Source: Ectobacillus panaciterrae DSM 19096
GTDB lineage: Bacteria > Bacillota > Bacilli > Bacillales > Bacillaceae_G
Direction: 5' to 3'
DNA length: 64,000 bases
NCBI RefSeq assembly: GCF_000430785.1
Contig: NZ_KE387246.1
Location: forward strand, 175,936-239,935
Shown: positions 60,658-64,000 of the stretch, piece by piece
Position numbering within the stretch: position 1 is the first letter of the stretch
Layout of the letters: every line of letters begins with the position of its first letter
Translations under genes and position numbers: made by a program
The notes under the pieces: model-generated
The model's database searches: none
The model's input: the letters and a program-made list of their open reading frames with translations, nothing else
What the model was told of the DNA's origin: nothing

Positions 60658-61905
60658 CTATTCTCTGATTTGCCCGTTCCCGCGAATGATATATTTCGTA
60701 GAAGTCAGAGCAGGCAGCCCCATCGGTCCTCTTGCATGCAGCTTTTGCGTACTGATGCCGATTTCGGCGCCAAAGCCGAATTCAAAGCCGTCTGTAAAAC
60801 GAGTCGAGGCATTATGGTACAGAGCTGCGGAATCTACAGATGTGAAAAACTTTGTGACATTCTCTTCGTTTTCTGTAAGGATTGCTTCGGAATGCTTCGA
60901 GCTGTAAGTGTTGATATGACGGATTGCTTCTTCAACAGATGACACAATCTTGACTGCCAGCGTCAAAGACGAAAATTCCGTTGCCCAATCTTCCTCTGCA
61001 GCCGGAACAAGAGAGGAATCAAGCGCAACAGCTTTCTCATCTCCTCGTAATTCCACATCTTTTTCCTGGAGTAATGCAAACAATTCTTGCCCGTACTGTG
61101 CTGCCCACGCTTCATGAAGCACAATCGTTTCGATGGCGTTGCAGACAGAAGGACGCTGTGTTTTGGCGTTCACGATAATATTAAAAGCCATTTGTTTATC
61201 AGCTGTTTCATCCACAAATACGTGACAATTTCCAGCTCCGGTTTCTATTACAGGGACGGAAGCTTCTCTGATTACCGTGTCAATCAGCTGCTTGCCTCCC
61301 CTTGGAATGAGAACATCCAAATACTCGTTCAGCGTGAACAGCTGTTTGGCGCTTTCGCGAGATGTATCTTCAATAAGCTGTACGCTGTCCGGCGGCAAGC
61401 TCGTTTTTGCAAGCGCCCTATGAATGACATTGACAATTGCTTGATTAGAGTAAGCAGCGGAAGAGCTGCCGCGCAGAATCACGGCGTTTCCGGTTTTGAG
61501 GCAAAGGGTAGCGGCGTCTACTGTCACGTTCGGGCGCGCTTCATAAATCATGCCGATTACGCCGAGCGGCACACGCACTTCTTGAATAGCTAAGCCGTTT
61601 GGCCGCTCCCATGCCGCAATGCATTCTCCGACAGGGTCGTGAAGCTCAATCAGCTGTCTGATGCCTTCTGCCATATCGCTAATACGCTGTTCGTTCAGCA
61701 TAAGCCGGTCTACTAAAGAGGAAGAAACGCCCTTTGCCTGTGCTTGTGCAATATCTCGCTTGTTTTCCGCTATAATATAATCCGTTTCCTCGAGCAGCTG
61801 TGTTGCGATCGCTGCAAGCGCCTCGTTTTTTTGCTCTGTTGATTTTGTTACTAATTCACCCGCGACTTCTTTTGCTTTTTTTCCTTTTGCCAATACCTCA
61901 TTCAT
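60658..61905 (-). CDS. proA: Glutamate-5-semialdehyde dehydrogenase (gamma-glutamyl phosphate reductase)
   Basis: 415 residues. The catalytic Cys lies in [32 protein letters not shown] and [11 protein letters not shown] are typical. It reduces glutamyl phosphate to the semialdehyde with NADPH. It starts behind AGGAGG and lies 209 bases after proB, with repeat F3 filling the gap. Confidence 0.95.
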   Translation of the reverse strand: MNEVLAKGKKAKEVAGELVTKSTEQKNEALAAIATQLLEETDYIIAENKRDIAQAQAKGVSSSLVDRLMLNEQRISDMAEGIRQLIELHDPVGECIAAWERPNGLAIQEVRVPLGVIGMIYEARPNVTVDAATLCLKTGNAVILRGSSSAAYSNQAIVNVIHRALAKTSLPPDSVQLIEDTSRESAKQLFTLNEYLDVLIPRGGKQLIDTVIREASVPVIETGAGNCHVFVDETADKQMAFNIIVNAKTQRPSVCNAIETIVLHEAWAAQYGQELFALLQEKDVELRGDEKAVALDSSLVPAAEEDWATEFSSLTLAVKIVSSVEEAIRHINTYSSKHSEAILTENEENVTKFFTSVDSAALYHNASTRFTDGFEFGFGAEIGISTQKLHARGPMGLPALTSTKYIIRGNGQIRE

Positions 61906-61943
61906 TTCATATGCCTCCTTATTTAAATGATGATAAGAAATTA

Positions 61944-62114
61944 TAAAATTTCACGGCAGTGCTTCCCGTTCCTTTCCTTCTTTTGAACATCATGTTCGCA
62001 GGTCAAAAGACAAAGGCGAGGGCGTCTAAAAGGCTTTGAGCGTTACTGCACTCGGCAGGAGCTCTGCCCGCCTAAAAAGAGTTTTGCACGGATTTCTCAC
62101 GTGCTGAGTTTTTC
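61944..62114 (+). repeat. Terminator-bearing repeat, copy F3, between proB and proA
   Basis: Starts TATAAAATTTCACGGCAGTG, contains TCGGCAGGAGCTCTGCCC and ends in a hairpin GCACG/CGTGC with TGAGTTTTT at the proB stop codon. It carries a terminator-like stem readable from proB into proA. Confidence 0.65.
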
Positions 62115-63218
62115 CTAGAGAGATATCCAATTATCCCTGTGAATCGCTTCGTAGCTTTGTCTTTCCCCGCTCAGTTTGATTTCGGTGCTCTGCTTTCCTT
62201 TTAATGCGCTTAGCTCCTCAGCGTTATAATTGACCTGTCCTTTCCCGATCACACGCCCTTTTTGATTGATGACTTCAACCACATCTCCAGCTTGGAAGTT
62301 CCCTTGAACATCCGTAACACCCGCAGGAAGAAGACTTTTTCCGTGCTGGATAATGGCTGCGGCTGCCCCGGAGTCGACTTCAATTTGCCCGCATATGAGC
62401 GAATGGAGCGCGATCCATTGCTTATTCGTTTTTATGCCTTTTTGCACGGCGTTTCCAATATAGGTCCCATCTCCTTTTCCTTGCAGCACATCAAGGAACT
62501 TCTCTTCCCCGGTGCCTGTTCCGATAAATACGCTGACGCCAAGAGATAACGCCGTTTTTGCTGCGTCAATTTTCGATTTCATCCCGCCTGTGCCAAGCTT
62601 TGAGCCGGCACCTCCGGCAAGTGCAGCGATTTCTTCTGTAATGGAAGAGAGAAAATGGTACTTCTTCGCTGTTGGATCGCTTTTCGGGTTTCGATCGTAC
62701 AATCCGTTCACATCCGTAAAAATCATAAGCACATCTGCGTTCACAAGCCCGCTCACTAAAGCTGACAGCATATCATTATCACCGAAGGTTAATTCTTCAA
62801 TGGAGACAGAATCATTTTCATTGATGATGGGAAGCGCAGAACGGTCGAGCAGCTCTGATAAGGTCGCATAGGCATTCGTGTATTGTTCTTTTCTGGAGAA
62901 GTCATTTCTTGTGAGCAGAAGCTGTGCGGTAATGATATCATATTTGCGGAATTCCTCTGTATACGTCTGCATTAACAATCCTTGTCCGACAGCGGCGGCA
63001 GCTTGTTTTCCTTTGATTGTCACAGGACGAACGGGATATCCGAGAGCGGAAAAGCCCGCCGCAACCGCACCGGATGTAATGAGCACAACTTCATGGCCCG
63101 CTTGCTTGAGCCTCGTCAAGGCAGCGACATGATCTGTAAGCTTTTCCTTACAAATTCCTCCTTGTCCGGTTGCCAAGGAGCTGCTTCCGATTTTCACAAC
63201 TATGCGTTGCTTTTTCAA
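62115..63218 (-). CDS. proB: Glutamate 5-kinase
   Basis: 367 residues from TTG 63218, seven bases after GGAGGG; the upstream ATG at 63233 overlaps that site. The N-terminus [23 protein letters not shown] and [20 protein letters not shown] show the amino-acid kinase core, and the last 80 residues form a PUA domain. It phosphorylates glutamate, the feedback-regulated first step of proline synthesis. Controlled by the proline T-box upstream. Confidence 0.94.
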   Translation of the reverse strand: MKKQRIVVKIGSSSLATGQGGICKEKLTDHVAALTRLKQAGHEVVLITSGAVAAGFSALGYPVRPVTIKGKQAAAAVGQGLLMQTYTEEFRKYDIITAQLLLTRNDFSRKEQYTNAYATLSELLDRSALPIINENDSVSIEELTFGDNDMLSALVSGLVNADVLMIFTDVNGLYDRNPKSDPTAKKYHFLSSITEEIAALAGGAGSKLGTGGMKSKIDAAKTALSLGVSVFIGTGTGEEKFLDVLQGKGDGTYIGNAVQKGIKTNKQWIALHSLICGQIEVDSGAAAAIIQHGKSLLPAGVTDVQGNFQAGDVVEVINQKGRVIGKGQVNYNAEELSALKGKQSTEIKLSGERQSYEAIHRDNWISL

Positions 63219-63311
63219 ATTTGGTCCCTCCATTGTTATGACCGGGAAGGTTCATCCCGCTCATATGAATTAAATCAGTTAGGGTCACAGGTGAAAGAAG
63301 GCCGGTAACGC

Positions 63312-63562
63312 AAAAAGACCGTTTCATCCTTTAGAAAAAAGGACGAAACGGTCATCGTTCCGCGGTACCACCTTCATTGATATGATTTTCATATCCGCTT
63401 ATCGCCTGTAACGAAGGCAAACGCTTAAGGTTTTTACTTAAGACTCGGGGATAGGTTCAATAGCTTCTTTGCGAGGAATCTCTCAGCCTGCGAATTCCAC
63501 TCTCTTGCGCAAGAAGGAGTATTTACTAATTCCCTTCTACGTTTTTTCTTAATTTGTAACAC
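63312..63562 (-). promoter_or_regulatory. T-box riboswitch, proline specifier, upstream of proBA
   Basis: On the minus strand: GAA-CCT-ATCCCCGAGTC gives a CCT (Pro) specifier at 63455-63453. ATGAAGGTGGTACCGCG is the T-box with bulge TGGT (63370-63367), matching an A discriminator as expected for tRNA-Pro. The terminator is GACCGTTTCGTCC with GGATGAAACGGTC and a T run (63353-63312). Confidence 0.9.
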
Positions 63563-63592
63563 ATTATGCAATATAATCTGTTTTTATGTCAA
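63563..63592 (-). promoter_or_regulatory. Sigma-A promoter of proBA
   Basis: On the minus strand TTGACA (63592-63587), 18 bases, CATAAT (63568-63563). Confidence 0.7.
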
Positions 63593-63688
63593 GAGATATT
63601 TTGCGGAATGAACAAGTGTAGGATGTTTAATTTCTGGAAAGTAGGGGGACTGTAAAAAAGAAAAACTGAAATAAAGGTGCTAGATGCT

Positions 63689-64000
63689 ATGAAGGTATTG
63701 ATTACGGGAGGAGCCGGCTTTATCGGCTCTCATATTACAGATGCAATAGCAGCCGAAGGTTATGAAACAGTCGTTGTTGATAATTTAACAACCGGCCGCA
63801 AAGCTTTTCTGCCTTCCGGTATCATGTTTTATGAACAAAATATATGTGAACCAGGTTTACAAGCTGTGTTTCATAAAGAAAAGCCGGACATCGTTATTCA
63901 TCAGGCTGCACAAGGAGCTGTGGCGAAATCTATGAAGCAGCCCGTCTTTGATGCCGATGTAAATGCGATGGGAACAATCAGACTGCTGGAATTAAGTGCC
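63689..64000 (+). CDS. NAD-dependent sugar-nucleotide epimerase/dehydratase, partial
   Basis: The first 104 codons from ATG 63689 (AAAGGTG upstream); the gene runs off the window. ITGGAGFIGSHITD is the NAD-binding TGxxGxxG loop, VVVDNLTTGR follows the second strand and HQAAQGAVAKSM is the typical active-site-side helix. It resembles UDP-glucose 4-epimerases. It may belong to another polysaccharide locus beyond the edge. Confidence 0.85.
   Translation, partial: MKVLITGGAGFIGSHITDAIAAEGYETVVVDNLTTGRKAFLPSGIMFYEQNICEPGLQAVFHKEKPDIVIHQAAQGAVAKSMKQPVFDADVNAMGTIRLLELSA

Overview
The window looks like chromosomal DNA of an endospore-forming Bacillaceae with an exosporium, probably near the Bacillus cereus group or a sister lineage such as Ectobacillus. 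The case rests on an ExsY/CotZ-type cysteine-rich protein, a CotO-like protein, a BclA-like collagen-domain protein, a tandem YrzI array, a gerA-type germinant receptor operon, T-box control of trp and proBA, and local gene order (cotO, cotZ, yjcA, yjcD, yjcF, yjcG, yjcH) matching B. subtilis/B. cereus. No tRNA, rRNA, phage, complete IS or CRISPR array was seen. The species call is inference from gene content only.

Layout. 1-1.9 kb: two tandem copies of a spore-surface protein gene (the left one cut by the window edge and frameshifted) plus a 42-aa Cys/Gly protein, two of these genes with good sigma-K promoter candidates. 2.4-16.3 kb: a glycosylation island with a GalU-like nucleotidyltransferase, a DegT aminotransferase, RfbF and RfbG (CDP-6-deoxysugar branch), a ManC-type GDP-mannose enzyme, six glycosyltransferases and a SAM methyltransferase. 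Sigma-E promoter candidates precede two of the glycosyltransferases. 16.3-18.3 kb: CotO-like, ExsY/CotZ-like, YjcA-like and a 54-aa basic protein with a sigma-K promoter. 18.3-24 kb: YjcD helicase, YjcF, YjcG, YjcH, an EamA transporter, a Big_2 domain protein and a dead putP remnant.

24.5-31.6 kb: two tandem tryptophan T-boxes followed by a compact, mostly overlapping trpEGDCFBA operon. 32-39 kb: Mn-dependent pyrophosphatase, a lactate permease, and a gerA/B/C operon behind a near-consensus sigma-G promoter. 39.5-42 kb: DUF2087 regulator, GIY-YIG protein and MATE transporter behind a duplicated promoter/operator. 42.3-52 kb: BclA-like protein, PAS sensor kinase, YrzI array with a small upstream ORF and attenuator-like hairpins, a broken phosphotransferase gene, PadR/DUF1129 pair, serine hydrolase, Nudix protein, an Arg-rich repeat protein and a cysteine synthase. 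52.8-64 kb: MFS and GNAT proteins, MscL, a MinD-like ATPase, YwqG-like protein, aspartokinase, a MarR operon, proBA with a proline T-box, and the start of a sugar epimerase.

Three families of short intergenic repeats recur: a 180-260 bp MITE-like element (five copies, one with clear terminal inverted repeats), a 110-205 bp terminator-bearing element that sits exactly behind stop codons (three copies, one between proB and proA), and a GC-rich element (about six copies, one between the trp T-boxes and one interrupted by another element). Several decayed genes lie beside them, so these repeats probably shaped the region.

The most coherent theme is a mother-cell programme that builds and glycosylates the spore surface: Thr/Ser-rich and collagen-like proteins are plausible sugar acceptors, and the 2.4-16.3 kb island supplies activated sugars and transferases. 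That link is inferred from proximity, promoter types and composition.
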